DNA from: an uncultured Propionivibrio sp.
GTDB lineage: Bacteria > Pseudomonadota > Gammaproteobacteria > Burkholderiales > Rhodocyclaceae
Length of the DNA stretch: 64,000 bases
Direction: 5' to 3'
Assembly: GCF_963666255.1 (NCBI RefSeq)
Contig: NZ_OY762656.1
Span: forward strand, 1,736,001-1,800,000
Shown: piece after piece, positions 1 to 8,824 of the stretch
Layout: each line of letters begins with the position of its first letter
How positions within the stretch are numbered: the stretch's first letter is position 1
Notes under the pieces: generated by a model
What the model saw: only the letters and a program-made list of their open reading frames with translations
Told to the model about the DNA's origin: nothing
Databases searched by the model: none
Translations under genes and position numbers: made by a program

Positions 1-336
1 GAGGCCGCCGCGACGCTCGGCGCCTCGCGCGCCCAGACTTTTTTCCGTGTCCTGCTGCCCGGTATTTTTCCGGCCTTGCTGACCGGTTTCACGCTGGCGT
101 TTTCGCGCGCGGTCGGCGAGTACGGGTCGGTCATCTTCATCGCCGGTAATATGCCGCTGGTTTCGGAGATCACGCCCTTGCTGATCATCTCCAAGCTCGA
201 ACAGTACGATATCGTCGGCGCCACGGCGCTGGCGCTTCTCATGCTGATCGTGTCCTTCCTCCTGCTGCTCGGCGTCAACGCCCTGCAGTGGTGGGCGGCG
301 CATCGTCATCACCGGCTGAATGGGGGTGCCCTGTGA
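1..336 (+). CDS. cysT: Sulfate/thiosulfate ABC transporter permease CysT (3' part)
   Basis: This is the C-terminal 111 residues of an inner-membrane permease; the reading frame is open from base 1, so the start lies outside the window. It opens with the cytoplasmic EAA loop (EAAATLGAS...FF.V.LP), which docks onto the ATPase subunit, followed by two hydrophobic segments. The family forms the sulfate/thiosulfate channel CysT-CysW, energised by CysA. The stop overlaps the GTG start of the next permease (GTGA), indicating translational coupling. The assignment to sulfate rather than molybdate rests on the cysW and cysA neighbours. Confidence 0.9.
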   Translation, partial: EAAATLGASRAQTFFRVLLPGIFPALLTGFTLAFSRAVGEYGSVIFIAGNMPLVSEITPLLIISKLEQYDIVGATALALLMLIVSFLLLLGVNALQWWAAHRHHRLNGGAL

Positions 337-1241
337 GTACGTCCTCACCTCGTCGCGCCAATGCCGAACCGTGCTGGTTACGTCTGACGCTGACGGCGGT
401 CGCGCTCGGCTTTCTCGGTCTCTTCCTGGCGCTGCCGCTGGTGGCGGTGTTCACCGAGGCGCTGCGCAGCGGTTGGGACAATTATCTGGCGGCGCTCGCC
501 GACCGCGAGGCGCTGTCGGCGATCCGGCTGACCGTGTTCATTGCCGTCTTCGTCCTGCCCTTCAATATTGCCGTCGGCGTTGCCGCCGCGTGGGCGATCG
601 CCAAGTTCGATTTCCGCGGCAAGAGCCTGCTGATTACGCTGATCGATCTGCCCTTTGCCGTCTCGCCGGTCGTCGTCGGCATGGTCTTCCTGATGATTTT
701 CGGCGCGCAGGGGCTGTTAGGCCCCTGGCTGTCGGCGCACGAGATCAGGGTCGTCTTTGCCGTGCCGGGGATGATCATCGCCACCCTGTTCATTACCTTT
801 CCCTTCGTCGCCCGCGAACTGATTCCGTTGATGCAGGCGCAGGGCAAGGACGAGGAAGAAGCGGCCATTTCGCTCGGCGCGACCGGCTGGCAGATGTTCT
901 TCCGCGTCACGCTGCCCAACATCAAGTGGGGCCTGCTCTACGGCGTCATCCTCGCCAATGCGCGGGCGATGGGTGAGTTCGGCGCGGTGTCGGTGGTGTC
1001 GGGGCATATTCGCGGCGAGACCAATACCTTGCCGCTGCACGTCGAGATTCTTTACAACGAATACAACGCGGTCGGTTCCTTCGCCGCCGCGTCGGTCCTT
1101 GCCTTGCTGGCGCTGGTGACGCTGGTCGCCAAGACGCTGGTCGAGTGGCAGATGCGCCGCGAGACCGAGATGCTGGCGGCGACGCTGGCGCCGGAAGCGA
1201 TCGGCCCAAGTACGGGAACACGCACGGGAAATCCATCATGA
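333..1241 (+). CDS. cysW: Sulfate/thiosulfate ABC transporter permease CysW
   Basis: Second membrane subunit of the sulfate/thiosulfate importer, about 302 residues with six predicted hydrophobic segments. It has the EAA-loop pattern ([22 protein letters not shown]) and the CysW-like [15 protein letters not shown] stretch. I chose the GTG at 333, which overlaps the cysT stop, over an upstream in-frame start at 288 that would run deep into cysT. The stop overlaps the cysA start as ATGA. The tight cysT-cysW-cysA packing is the usual order for this operon; the binding protein gene would lie upstream of the window. Confidence 0.93.
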   Translation: MSTSSPRRANAEPCWLRLTLTAVALGFLGLFLALPLVAVFTEALRSGWDNYLAALADREALSAIRLTVFIAVFVLPFNIAVGVAAAWAIAKFDFRGKSLLITLIDLPFAVSPVVVGMVFLMIFGAQGLLGPWLSAHEIRVVFAVPGMIIATLFITFPFVARELIPLMQAQGKDEEEAAISLGATGWQMFFRVTLPNIKWGLLYGVILANARAMGEFGAVSVVSGHIRGETNTLPLHVEILYNEYNAVGSFAAASVLALLALVTLVAKTLVEWQMRRETEMLAATLAPEAIGPSTGTRTGNPS

Positions 1242-2308
1242 GCATCGAAATCAGCGGCGTCACCAAGCGCTTCGGCAGCTTCACCGCCCTCGACAATATC
1301 CATCTCGAGATTCCGACCGGCGAACTCGTTGCGCTGCTCGGCCCGTCGGGCTGCGGCAAGACCACGCTGCTGCGCATCATCGCCGGCATGGAGTCGGCCG
1401 ACGCCGGCCACGTCAGTTTCGCCGGCGAAGAGGCGACGCACCTGCATGCGCGCGAGCGCAAGGTCGGTTTCGTTTTTCAGCACTATGCGCTGTTCCGCCA
1501 CATGACGGTGTTCGAGAACGTCGCCTTCGGCCTGCGCGTCAAGCCGCGCGCGGAACGGCCGTCCGAGGCGGACATCCGGCGCCGCGTCAGCGAGTTGCTC
1601 AAGTTGGTGCAACTCGACTGGCTGGCCGAGCGCTATCCTTCGCAACTCTCGGGCGGGCAACGCCAGCGCATCGCACTGGCGCGGGCGCTCGCCGTCGAGC
1701 CGAAGGTGCTGCTGCTCGACGAACCTTTCGGCGCGCTCGACACCAAGGTGCGCAAGGAGCTGCGCCGCTGGCTGCGGCGGCTTCATGACGAGATGCATAT
1801 TTCAAGCGTCTTCGTCACGCACGACCAGGAAGAGGCGCTCGAAGTCGCCGATCGGGTGGTGGTGATGAACCACGGCAGGATCGAGCAGATCGGTTCGCCC
1901 GACGAGGTTTACTCGAATCCGGCCTCGCCCTTCGTCTATCAGTTCCTCGGCAACGTCAATGTCTTCCACAGCCGTGTTCACGGCGACTGGGCAGAGATCG
2001 GCCGGGAAAGCACGCGGACGCCGGAGAGCGGCAACGTCGTCGCCTTCGTCCGCCCCCACGACATCGAGATCGAGAATGCGCCGGTCGCCGGCGGGCTCGA
2101 ATCGCTCGTGCAGGAAGTGCATACGATCGGTCCGCTGGTGCGCGTCGAACTGGCGCACGGGCCGGAACTCGTCGAGGTCGAACTGACGCGCGAGCGGGCG
2201 GCGACGCTGACGCTCGGCAAGGGCCAGCGCGTCTGGCTGCGTCCGCGCCAGGTCAAGGTTTTCGAAGCCTCGGCTTGGGATCTTGAGGACGGCGGTTCGG
2301 GCATCTGA
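1238..2308 (+). CDS. cysA: Sulfate/thiosulfate import ATP-binding protein CysA
   Basis: ATPase subunit of the sulfate/thiosulfate importer, 356 residues. Visible motifs are Walker A (GPSGCGKTT), the Q-loop ([22 protein letters not shown]), the signature [15 protein letters not shown], Walker B ([12 protein letters not shown]) and the switch His ([10 protein letters not shown]). The C-terminal third is the TOBE-like regulatory domain ([12 protein letters not shown]). The start is the ATG at 1238 overlapping the cysW stop; a longer in-frame extension back to 1145 would lie inside cysW and is not needed. The gene ends facing the minus-strand WYL regulator. Confidence 0.95.
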   Translation: MSIEISGVTKRFGSFTALDNIHLEIPTGELVALLGPSGCGKTTLLRIIAGMESADAGHVSFAGEEATHLHARERKVGFVFQHYALFRHMTVFENVAFGLRVKPRAERPSEADIRRRVSELLKLVQLDWLAERYPSQLSGGQRQRIALARALAVEPKVLLLDEPFGALDTKVRKELRRWLRRLHDEMHISSVFVTHDQEEALEVADRVVVMNHGRIEQIGSPDEVYSNPASPFVYQFLGNVNVFHSRVHGDWAEIGRESTRTPESGNVVAFVRPHDIEIENAPVAGGLESLVQEVHTIGPLVRVELAHGPELVEVELTRERAATLTLGKGQRVWLRPRQVKVFEASAWDLEDGGSGI

Positions 2309-2309
2309 G

Positions 2310-2338
2310 TTCCCGGCGGTTTGAGCCGGCCCCGGGAA
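2310..2338. terminator. Hairpin between convergent cysA and WYL regulator
   Basis: An inverted repeat TTCCCGG (2310-2316) / CCGGGAA (2332-2338) has further CGG/CCG pairs inside it. It sits in the 45-bp gap between two convergent genes, where a shared terminator would be expected. It lacks a clear T-run on either strand, so it could be Rho-assisted or only a 3'-stabilising structure. Confidence 0.4.
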
Positions 2339-2353
2339 TCCGGGCGGTGGGCG

Positions 2354-3079
2354 TCAGCGGTGCTTGATCTCGATGCCTTCGCGCGCTTCGAGGGCGTCGA
2401 AGAAGTCGTTCAGGCGGCAGCCCGGCTGATCCGGATAACGTTCCTGCGTGGGCTTGAGATCGTCGATGCGGTCCACCCTGAAATGGCGGAATTCTCCACG
2501 CAGCATGCACCAGGCGACGAGCGTCCAGCGCTTTCCCCAGAAGAATAGTCCGAGCGGCCACACTGTCCGCTCGGAAGGGGTTCCGTCTTCGCGGGTGTAG
2601 GCAATCTGAACGATGTGCTGCTGACGAATGGCTCGGCGCAACTCGGTGAGATGAGCGGGGCGCTGCTGCAGGGGCGGGGCGAACAGGCGTGCCCGTTGTG
2701 CTTCGCGCCGGAGCGTTTCGGGCAGGACGTTATGGATCTTGGCAAGGGCTGCCGTCGCGGCCAGAGCGAGATCGGCATCCCCCCAGGCTTGTACCATGCG
2801 CGATCCGACCAACAGCGCTTCGAGTTCGGCGGTGTCGAAGAGCAGCGGCGGGACGTCGAGTTTGTATTGCAAACGATAGCCGACGCCGGCTTCGCTCTCG
2901 ATCGGGATCCCGGAAAGACTGAGGTCGCGAATGTCCCGGTACAACGTGCGCAAGGAAATCTGCAATTGCTCGGCCAGCCAGGCGCCCTTGGCGAGACGCC
3001 GGCTGCGGAGGAGTTCGACGAGGCGGAAGAGACGGTCGGCCCGGCGCATGAGAGTCTGATGGGTAATGACGGCAGCCAT
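2354..3079 (-). CDS. YafY-type transcriptional regulator (HTH + WYL domain)
   Basis: Cytoplasmic DNA-binding regulator of up to 241 residues. The N-terminus has a DeoR-like winged helix (RLFRLVELLRSRR..., AEQLQISLRTLYRDIRDLSLSGIPI), and the C-terminal half is a WYL domain (IAYTREDGTPSERTVWPLGLFFWGKRWTLVAWC...FRVDRI), a ligand-sensing fold. Translation may begin at the internal Met before RRADRLFRL rather than the first Met. It lies downstream of a VOC-family gene on the same strand, a pairing commonly seen, so the two are probably co-transcribed. The ligand is unknown. Confidence 0.88.
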   Translation of the reverse strand: MAAVITHQTLMRRADRLFRLVELLRSRRLAKGAWLAEQLQISLRTLYRDIRDLSLSGIPIESEAGVGYRLQYKLDVPPLLFDTAELEALLVGSRMVQAWGDADLALAATAALAKIHNVLPETLRREAQRARLFAPPLQQRPAHLTELRRAIRQQHIVQIAYTREDGTPSERTVWPLGLFFWGKRWTLVAWCMLRGEFRHFRVDRIDDLKPTQERYPDQPGCRLNDFFDALEAREGIEIKHR

Positions 3080-3124
3080 TGTGCCACGTGCGACAAGGCC
3101 GCACGCGGCGTTCAGCGCGCTTCG

Positions 3125-3493
3125 TCAGCCCATCGAGTGCAGGCCGATGATGTTGCCTTCGCAGTCGCGGAACATGCCGATATGGCCGATATCGTCTCGC
3201 AGATGGGTCTTCGGCATGATGACCTGTCCGCCGGCCGCGACCGCGCGTTCGAGGATCGGGCCGAGGTCGTCGCCGCCGTTCATATAGATACGAACGCCGT
3301 CGCCGTGCGGGCGCGCTTCCGGGTGCTCGAACAACGCGCCGCTGACCGTCTGGTCATCGTGCGGAAAAACGGCCAGGCGCATGCCGGGAAAGCTGGTGTC
3401 GATATTCAGCCTGATATTCAGGACGCGTTCGTAGAAGGCGGTGGCGCGTTCAAGATCGACCACGGGGATTTCAAACCAGTTGATGGTATTCAT
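3125..3493 (-). CDS. VOC family protein (glyoxalase/bleomycin-resistance fold)
   Basis: A 122-residue protein with the beta-alpha-beta-beta-beta metal-binding fold of vicinal-oxygen-chelate enzymes. It starts NTINWFEIPVVDLERATAFYERVL and ends GHIGMFRDCEGNIIGLHSM, the usual last strand with a metal-ligand Glu region. Such small single-module proteins act as dimers, and their substrates cannot be read from sequence. It is followed 45 bp downstream by the WYL regulator on the same strand, probably as one operon. It is separated from hprA by a strong inverted repeat. Confidence 0.88.
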   Translation of the reverse strand: MNTINWFEIPVVDLERATAFYERVLNIRLNIDTSFPGMRLAVFPHDDQTVSGALFEHPEARPHGDGVRIYMNGGDDLGPILERAVAAGGQVIMPKTHLRDDIGHIGMFRDCEGNIIGLHSMG

Positions 3494-3537
3494 CGTCGGC
3501 TCCTTGCTTGGGTGGTTGAGGAGCCCGAATTGTGAGT

Positions 3538-3571
3538 GGGGTCTGCTGACAGCCTTGTGTCAGCAGACCCC
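3538..3571. repeat. Perfect 14-bp inverted repeat (hairpin)
   Basis: GGGGTCTGCTGACA at 3538-3551 pairs perfectly with TGTCAGCAGACCCC at 3558-3571 across a 6-base loop. It lies just after the stop of the D-2-hydroxyacid dehydrogenase and before the VOC gene, both on the minus strand. It most likely ends or processes the long catabolic mRNA. No T-run follows on either strand, so it is not a classical intrinsic terminator. Confidence 0.6.
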
Positions 3572-3581
3572 ATGCCGCCGG

Positions 3582-4541
3582 TTACGGGTTGACGACGTTC
3601 TTCGGCGAGCCTTTGAGGAAGGCGGCGAGGTTGTCGGTGGCGATGTCCATCAGGCGCGAGCGCGCTTCCTTGGTCGCCCAGGCGATGTGCGGCGTGACGA
3701 TGCAGTTCGGCGCCGAGAGCAGCGGGTTGGTCAGTGCCGGCGGCTCCGACGACAGCACGTCGACGCCGGCGCCGCCGACCTTGCCGGCAGCCAGCGCTTC
3801 GGCGAGATCGGCTTCGTTGATCAGCGGACCACGCGAGGTATTGAGGATCAGCACGCCGGGTTTCATCCGGGCGATGGCGCTCTTGTTGATCATGCCCTTG
3901 TTGTTGTCGAAGAGCGGGCAGTGCAGGCTGATGACGTCGGCTTCGGCGTAGAGCTCGTCGAGCGTCCCGTAACGAAGCGTTGCTGATTCGAGCGCCTTGT
4001 TGGGGTACTCGTCGACGGCGATGATCTTCATGCCGAAAGCTTGGGCGATGCGCCCGAACGCCTGTCCGATGCGGCCGAAACCGACGATCCCGAGCGTCTT
4101 GCCGTCGAGTTCGATGAGCGGGTTCAGCCAGTAGCAGAAGTCATTGCCGCGTGACCAGTCGCCGGCCTTGACGCTGTCGGCGTGACGGCCGACGCGATGG
4201 CAGAGTTCGAGCATCAGCGCGGCGGCGAATTGCGCCACGGCCATCGTGCCGTAGGTCGGGATGTTGCAGACCGGGATCTTGCGCTCCCTGGCGGCGGCGA
4301 TGTCGACGACGTTGTAGCCGGTGGCCAGTACGCCGACGAAGCGGAGTTGCGGGTTGGCGGCGAAATGCTCGCGCGTCAGCGGCGTCTTGTTGGTGAAGAT
4401 GATCTCGGCGCCGGCGATCCGTTCCATGGTCTGTTCGGCGCTTGTGCGGTCATGCACGACGACTTCGCCAAACTGCTCGATGCCGGACCAGTTGAGGTCG
4501 CCGGGGTTGAGGGTGTAACCATCGAGGACGACGATTTTCAT
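3582..4541 (-). CDS. D-2-hydroxyacid dehydrogenase (glycerate dehydrogenase/hydroxypyruvate reductase type)
   Basis: NAD(P)-dependent 2-ketoacid/2-hydroxyacid oxidoreductase of 319 residues. The nucleotide-binding motif is GIVGFGRIGQAFG, and the catalytic Arg, Glu and His lie in LNTSRGPLINEADL, DVLSSEPPAL and CIVTPHIAW. The start is the ATG at 4541, giving MKIVVLDGYTLNPGDLNW with an AAGGAAA Shine-Dalgarno; the longer open frame upstream overlaps the transketolase gene and is not real. It is the last gene of the TRAP/transketolase operon. It could reduce hydroxypyruvate or another ketoacid produced by the pathway, but its exact substrate is not visible. Confidence 0.9.
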   Translation of the reverse strand: MKIVVLDGYTLNPGDLNWSGIEQFGEVVVHDRTSAEQTMERIAGAEIIFTNKTPLTREHFAANPQLRFVGVLATGYNVVDIAAARERKIPVCNIPTYGTMAVAQFAAALMLELCHRVGRHADSVKAGDWSRGNDFCYWLNPLIELDGKTLGIVGFGRIGQAFGRIAQAFGMKIIAVDEYPNKALESATLRYGTLDELYAEADVISLHCPLFDNNKGMINKSAIARMKPGVLILNTSRGPLINEADLAEALAAGKVGGAGVDVLSSEPPALTNPLLSAPNCIVTPHIAWATKEARSRLMDIATDNLAAFLKGSPKNVVNP

Positions 4542-4563
4542 GGGCAATTTCCTTTGTCTCGGC

Positions 4564-4598
4564 GTGTTGCCCGGACCGCCGGAGCGGGCGGGCAACAC
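4564..4598. repeat. Intra-operon inverted repeat before hprA-like gene
   Basis: GTGTTGCCCG at 4564-4573 and CGGGCAACAC at 4589-4598 form a 10-bp stem around a GC-rich 15-base middle. It sits in the 89-bp gap between the transketolase C-subunit and the hydroxyacid dehydrogenase. Hairpins placed like this can protect upstream mRNA or reduce read-through; no T-run is seen. Confidence 0.5.
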
Positions 4599-4630
4599 AG
4601 GGTGGAAGGGGCGTCGGTTGTCGCGAAAGC

Positions 4631-5584
4631 TTAGCGCTTCCGGGCGACCAGCGCAGCCGTCTTCGCAGCGATCTTCGGTCCGGACAGGCCGAACTTGTCG
4701 ATCGTGATCGGATAGCTGCCGCTTTCGGCAAAGGTGTCTTCCAGTCCGATCAGTTCGGTCGGCACCGGATGGTTCATCAGCGTCCAGACGGCGGCTTCGT
4801 AGCCGAAGCCGTTGCGGCGCTGATGGTTCTCGACGACGACGAGCGCGCCGGTCTTCTTCAGCGATTCGCCGAGCGTCGCCTGGTCCCACGGTTTCAGCGA
4901 ATAGAAGTCGATGACTTCGGCATCGATGCCCTGCTTGGCGAGTTCGTCGGCGGCGAGCAGTGACTGGAAGACCATGTCGCCGTAGGTGGCGATGGTGACG
5001 TCCTTGCCTTTGCGCACGATCTTCGATCCGCCGAGCTTGAAGGTCTCGCCCGGTCCGTAGAGTTCAAACAGCGGGTCGCGCATCAGGCGGGTAAACACCG
5101 GTCCCGGCGTGTCGAGCGCAATGTCGAAGGCGGCGGCGGCCGAGGCACTGTCGGCGGGGACCAGCACCTTCATCTGCGGGATCGTCGTCATGAAGGCGAT
5201 GTCCTCGGTCGCCTGGTGCGTGACGCCGTCGATGGCGGCGGTCAGTCCGCCGTGACTGGAGAGGAATTTGACGTTCAGGTGCGGATAGCAGATGAACGAA
5301 CGGATCGCTTCCAGCGCGCGCATGGTGACGAAGACGCCATAACCGCAGACGACGACATTGCGTCCTTCGGCGGCCATGCCGGCGGCCGAGGCGACAGTGC
5401 CGATCTCGGCGATGCCCATGTTGAAGTAACGCTCGGGGTGCTTGTCCTTGAAGATGTAGGAATAGGTCGACTTGGCGAGGTCGGATTCGAAGACGACGAA
5501 TTCCTTGTCGGTGTCACCGCGGGCGGTCATGCGTTCGGCGAAGACCTTGCGGGTCGGGCTTTTGGCGGCGGCGAAGTCCATCAT
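4631..5584 (-). CDS. Transketolase, C-terminal (pyrimidine-binding) subunit
   Basis: 317-residue half of a split, thiamine-diphosphate-dependent transketolase. It carries the Pyr domain (DKEFVVFESDLAKSTYSYIFKDKHPERYFNMGIAE, with the catalytic Glu in the GIAE motif) and the C-terminal domain (VVVENHQRRNGFGYEAAVW). It should pair with the N-subunit encoded just upstream; the two genes overlap by ATGA (5581-5584), consistent with a 1:1 complex. Two-gene transketolases recur in sugar catabolic operons, such as those for apiose or sulfo-sugars. Housekeeping transketolase is usually a single chain, so this pair is probably pathway-specific. Confidence 0.92.
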   Translation of the reverse strand: MMDFAAAKSPTRKVFAERMTARGDTDKEFVVFESDLAKSTYSYIFKDKHPERYFNMGIAEIGTVASAAGMAAEGRNVVVCGYGVFVTMRALEAIRSFICYPHLNVKFLSSHGGLTAAIDGVTHQATEDIAFMTTIPQMKVLVPADSASAAAAFDIALDTPGPVFTRLMRDPLFELYGPGETFKLGGSKIVRKGKDVTIATYGDMVFQSLLAADELAKQGIDAEVIDFYSLKPWDQATLGESLKKTGALVVVENHQRRNGFGYEAAVWTLMNHPVPTELIGLEDTFAESGSYPITIDKFGLSGPKIAAKTAALVARKR

Positions 5585-6435
5585 GCGGCTCCTTTCAGTT
5601 CTGCGATCGCTTTCTTGTATTGCTCATCGTTCGGCGCCTTGCCGTGCCAGTCGAGCTGGTGCTCCATGAAGCTGACGCCCTTGCCCTTGACGGTGTAGGC
5701 GAGGACGCAGGTCGGCTTGCCCGAGCAGGTGCGCTTGGCCTTCATCAGCGTCGTCAGGACGTCGGCCATGTCGTGGCCGTTCATGGTCAGCACGTCGAAG
5801 CCGAGCGCGCGGAATTTCTCGTCGATCGGTTCGGTCGGCATGACTTCGGCCAGCGTGCCGTCGAGCTGCAGGTTGTTGACGTCGATGATGGCGACCAGGT
5901 TGTCGAGCTTGAACTTGGCGGCGGCCAGCGAACTTTCCCAGATGATGCCTTCATTGATTTCGCCGTCGCCGAGCACGGTAAAGACCTTGTAGTCCTTTTT
6001 GCGCATCAGCTTGCCTTCCATGGCGATGCCGACGGCCTGGGCGTAGCCGATGCCGAGCGAGCCGGCCGAGGCGTCGAGGCCGGGCAGGTAGGTGGCGATC
6101 GGATGGCCCTGCAGGCGGCTGTTGTTCTTGCGCAGCGTCTTCAATTCCTCGACCGGGAAAAACCCGCGCTCGGCCAGTGCCGCATACCAGATCGGGCAGA
6201 CGTGGCCCTTGGACAGGACGAAGCGGTCGCGGTCGGCCCAGCCGGGGTTGGCAGGATTGAGGTTCATCAGGTCGAAGTACAGCGCGGCGACGAAGTCGGC
6301 GGCCGACAGCGATCCGCCGATATGACCCGATTGCGCCGTGTAGACCATGTCCACGACGTGGATCCGCAGCGCCTGAGCGATCTTGTTAAGGCGGTCCACG
6401 CGGGCATCGAACGACAGGTTCGACGGGTTTTCCAT
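5581..6435 (-). CDS. Transketolase, N-terminal (ThDP pyrophosphate-binding) subunit
   Basis: 284-residue partner of the preceding gene. It has the transketolase N-terminal motif GHIGGSLSAADFVAALYF, the substrate-loop LSKGH, and the ThDP/Mg signature VLGDGEINEGIIWE...LVAIIDVNNLQLDG. It transfers two-carbon ketol units between ketose and aldose phosphates in the cytoplasm. The context (TRAP uptake, SDR dehydrogenase, DhaK-like protein) suggests it cleaves a short ketose or ketose phosphate made by the pathway. The start has a GGAGTC Shine-Dalgarno-like stretch just upstream. Confidence 0.92.
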   Translation of the reverse strand: MENPSNLSFDARVDRLNKIAQALRIHVVDMVYTAQSGHIGGSLSAADFVAALYFDLMNLNPANPGWADRDRFVLSKGHVCPIWYAALAERGFFPVEELKTLRKNNSRLQGHPIATYLPGLDASAGSLGIGYAQAVGIAMEGKLMRKKDYKVFTVLGDGEINEGIIWESSLAAAKFKLDNLVAIIDVNNLQLDGTLAEVMPTEPIDEKFRALGFDVLTMNGHDMADVLTTLMKAKRTCSGKPTCVLAYTVKGKGVSFMEHQLDWHGKAPNDEQYKKAIAELKGAA

Positions 6436-6547
6436 AGAGAGACTCCTTCAGTAAGAAACAGAAACCAGGTTGTAAGAGGGCTGCCATGGCGTGCGCCGCG
6501 GCATCGATGTCATTGTTTGTTGGCCGCTTCCGGCCTTGGATTGGCGT

Positions 6548-7546
6548 CTAGGTCTGCTTGAGTCCGATCGAGGCGCAGGGGTGCTTCATGTATCGCTCCA
6601 GTTCTTCGTCGAGCAGGAGGACGGACAGCGCGACGCCCGTCATTTCCAGCGAGGTGAAGAAATTGCCGATCAGCGGCACGGCGACGGTGAGGCCCGCCTC
6701 GCCGAGATAGCGTGTGACACTGGCATAGAGGATGTACTGCTCCATGAGCGGTGTCGCGCCGAGGCCGGTGAGCAGCACGGCGACCCGGTTGTCCCGCGGG
6801 AACGGCAGGTCGGAAACGACGGCGTCGACCATGAGGCTCGCCATCTCGTCGGCCGAGACGACGTCGTCGAGGCGAATCCCGGGTTCGCCCCGCAAACCGA
6901 CGCCGATCGCCATCTTGCCGTCGCCGATGCGGAAATTGGCCTTGCCGACCGCCGGTATGACGAACGGCTTGAGGCCGATGCCGATGCTGCGCGTACGGTC
7001 GATCGTCTTCTGCGCGACGTCAATGACATCGTCAAGCGATCCGCCAAGCGACGCACAGGCCGATGCGATCTTCAGCATCAGCAGTTCGCCGGCGACGCCG
7101 CGCCGTTCGGCTTCCTTGCCTTTCGGTGCCGAGGCGACGTCGTCGTTGGCGACGACCGTTCTGACCCGGATGCCGGCCAGGTCGGCCATCTTGAGCGCCA
7201 TCGAGACGTTCATCTCGTCGCCCGCATAATTGCCGTAGAGGCAGGCGATGCCCTTGCCGCCGTCGGCGGCGCAGAAGGCTTCGAAGAAGCTGTTGGCGGT
7301 CGGCGACGAAAGGATTTCGCCGATCGCCACCGCGTCGACCAGATTCTCGCCGACGTAGCCGAGAAAGGCCGGTTCATGACCCGCGCCGCCGCCGGTGACG
7401 ATACCGACCTTGCCGGTGATCGGCGCACAGGCGCGCTTGATCACCCGGGGATTGCCCGCCGCCGCTTCGAGCTGCGGGTAGGCGGCGAGCACGCCCTTGA
7501 GCATGTCATCGACGACGAGTCCCGGGTTGTTGATGACGCGGTTCAT
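6548..7546 (-). CDS. DhaK-like dihydroxyacetone kinase domain protein, lacking the substrate-binding His
   Basis: 332 residues with the DhaK fold from end to end: GGGAGHEPAFLGYVG (His57), NYAGDEMN (Asp110), NDDVASA, ATPLMEQY and a C-terminal SLEMTGVALSVL. In characterised enzymes the ketone is held covalently by a His in a G[IV]HGEPG motif; here it reads GLRGEPG, so Arg219 stands in its place. No DhaL (nucleotide-binding) domain is fused or encoded nearby. The protein could use a DhaL elsewhere, act on another substrate, or be a non-catalytic sensor, as DhaQ is in Lactococcus. It sits between dctM and the transketolase genes in one operon. Confidence 0.85.
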   Translation of the reverse strand: MNRVINNPGLVVDDMLKGVLAAYPQLEAAAGNPRVIKRACAPITGKVGIVTGGGAGHEPAFLGYVGENLVDAVAIGEILSSPTANSFFEAFCAADGGKGIACLYGNYAGDEMNVSMALKMADLAGIRVRTVVANDDVASAPKGKEAERRGVAGELLMLKIASACASLGGSLDDVIDVAQKTIDRTRSIGIGLKPFVIPAVGKANFRIGDGKMAIGVGLRGEPGIRLDDVVSADEMASLMVDAVVSDLPFPRDNRVAVLLTGLGATPLMEQYILYASVTRYLGEAGLTVAVPLIGNFFTSLEMTGVALSVLLLDEELERYMKHPCASIGLKQT

Positions 7547-7564
7547 GACGTTGGCCTATTCCCG

Positions 7565-8824
7565 TCAGCGGATCGTGAGCCAGGGCAGGTAGGCGAAGCC
7601 CAGCAACAAGCCGAAGGCGACGATGTAGAACGGGATGAGTTCGACGACGACATCGCCGATCCGTACCTTGGCGATCGAGCTGGTGATGAACAGCGTCGTG
7701 CCGATCGGCGGGTGGTACAGCCCGATCGACAGATTGACGATCATCATGATGCCGAGCTGGATCGTGTCCATGCCGACGGCCGAAGCCAGCGGAACGAACA
7801 TCGGCGTCAGCAGCAGCACGGCGGCAGGCAGGTCGATGAACATGCCGGTGCCGAGCATGATGCCGTTCATGGCGAGGATGATCAGCCACGGTTCGCGCAG
7901 CGTTTCGGTCGCGTACTCGGTAAATTGCGCCGGTAACTGCTCGTAGGTGACGACCCAGCCGACGACGCTGGAGGCCATGATGATCAGCAGCACGACGCCG
8001 GTGGCAATTCCCGCTTCGACGGTAGCAGCCTTGATCTTTTCCAGCGTCAGGTCGTGATAGACGATGCCGGAGACGACCAGGGCGTACAGCGTCGACATGA
8101 CGCTGACCTCGGTCGGCGTGGCGATGCCGAAACGCAGGAAGATGATGATCAGCACCGGCATCGCCAGCGCCGGGCCGGCCTGGCCGAATTGCACCCAGAA
8201 GGCATCCCAGGCGAACGGCGTGGTGTCGCGCGGGAAGTTGCGGCGCCGTCCCTGAACGTAGCAGATGGCCATGAAGAAGCCGCACATCAGGAGACCCGGC
8301 AGGATGCCGGCGACGAACAGCGAGCCGATCGAGGCGCCCGAGACCAGGGCGTAGATGATCATCGGGATCGACGGCGGGATCAGGATGTCGATCGTTGCCG
8401 CCGCGGCGAGGGTGCCGGCCGCGAAAGGCGCCGGGTAGCCGAGGTTCTTCAGCCAGGGAATCAGCATCGACCCGATCGCCGAGGCGTCGGCCACGGCGGA
8501 GCCGGAAACGCCGCCGAAGATCGTCGAGGACAGCACGCCGACCTGGGCCGGACCGCCATGCACGCGGCCGATCATCATCGAGAGCAGATTGACGAGGCTC
8601 TGGCCGAGGCGTCCGCTGACCATCAGGGCGCCGGTCAGCATGAAGAACGGGATGGCGATCAGCGGGAAGCTTTGCATCTGCGTGATCATCTGCTCGATGG
8701 CCAGATGCACCGGCACGCGGTCGATGATCAGCAGACCGCCGACCGAAGCGAGGACCAGCGCGTGTGCGATCGGGATCGAGATCAGCGCGGCGATGATGAA
8801 GAGCGTAATGATGACGCCGGTCAT
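7565..8824 (-). CDS. dctM: TRAP transporter large permease (DctM)
   Basis: 419-residue inner-membrane protein with about twelve hydrophobic segments and the DctM pattern (FFMLTGALMVSGRLGQSLVNL, GVSGSAVADASAIGSMLIP, PPSIPMIIYALVSG, LGTGMFIDLPAAVLLLTP, NLSIGLYHPPIGTTLF). It catalyses sodium-coupled uptake of a small, usually anionic, substrate delivered by the DctP binding protein. Its start overlaps the dctQ stop (8821-8824), so the two are coupled. Substrate cannot be read from the permease. Confidence 0.94.
   Translation of the reverse strand: MTGVIITLFIIAALISIPIAHALVLASVGGLLIIDRVPVHLAIEQMITQMQSFPLIAIPFFMLTGALMVSGRLGQSLVNLLSMMIGRVHGGPAQVGVLSSTIFGGVSGSAVADASAIGSMLIPWLKNLGYPAPFAAGTLAAAATIDILIPPSIPMIIYALVSGASIGSLFVAGILPGLLMCGFFMAICYVQGRRRNFPRDTTPFAWDAFWVQFGQAGPALAMPVLIIIFLRFGIATPTEVSVMSTLYALVVSGIVYHDLTLEKIKAATVEAGIATGVVLLIIMASSVVGWVVTYEQLPAQFTEYATETLREPWLIILAMNGIMLGTGMFIDLPAAVLLLTPMFVPLASAVGMDTIQLGIMMIVNLSIGLYHPPIGTTLFITSSIAKVRIGDVVVELIPFYIVAFGLLLGFAYLPWLTIR

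Noticed and set aside
3538..3571. Long inverted repeat considered as an insertion-sequence end
   Set aside because: No transposase fragment, no second copy and no target duplication are visible in this window.
6491..7936. A 481-codon open frame on the plus strand opposite the DhaK-like and dctM genes
   Set aside because: It is rich in Asp, Arg, Gly, His and Gln with no domain, a typical antisense shadow of GC-rich coding DNA, and the minus strand encodes clear family proteins.
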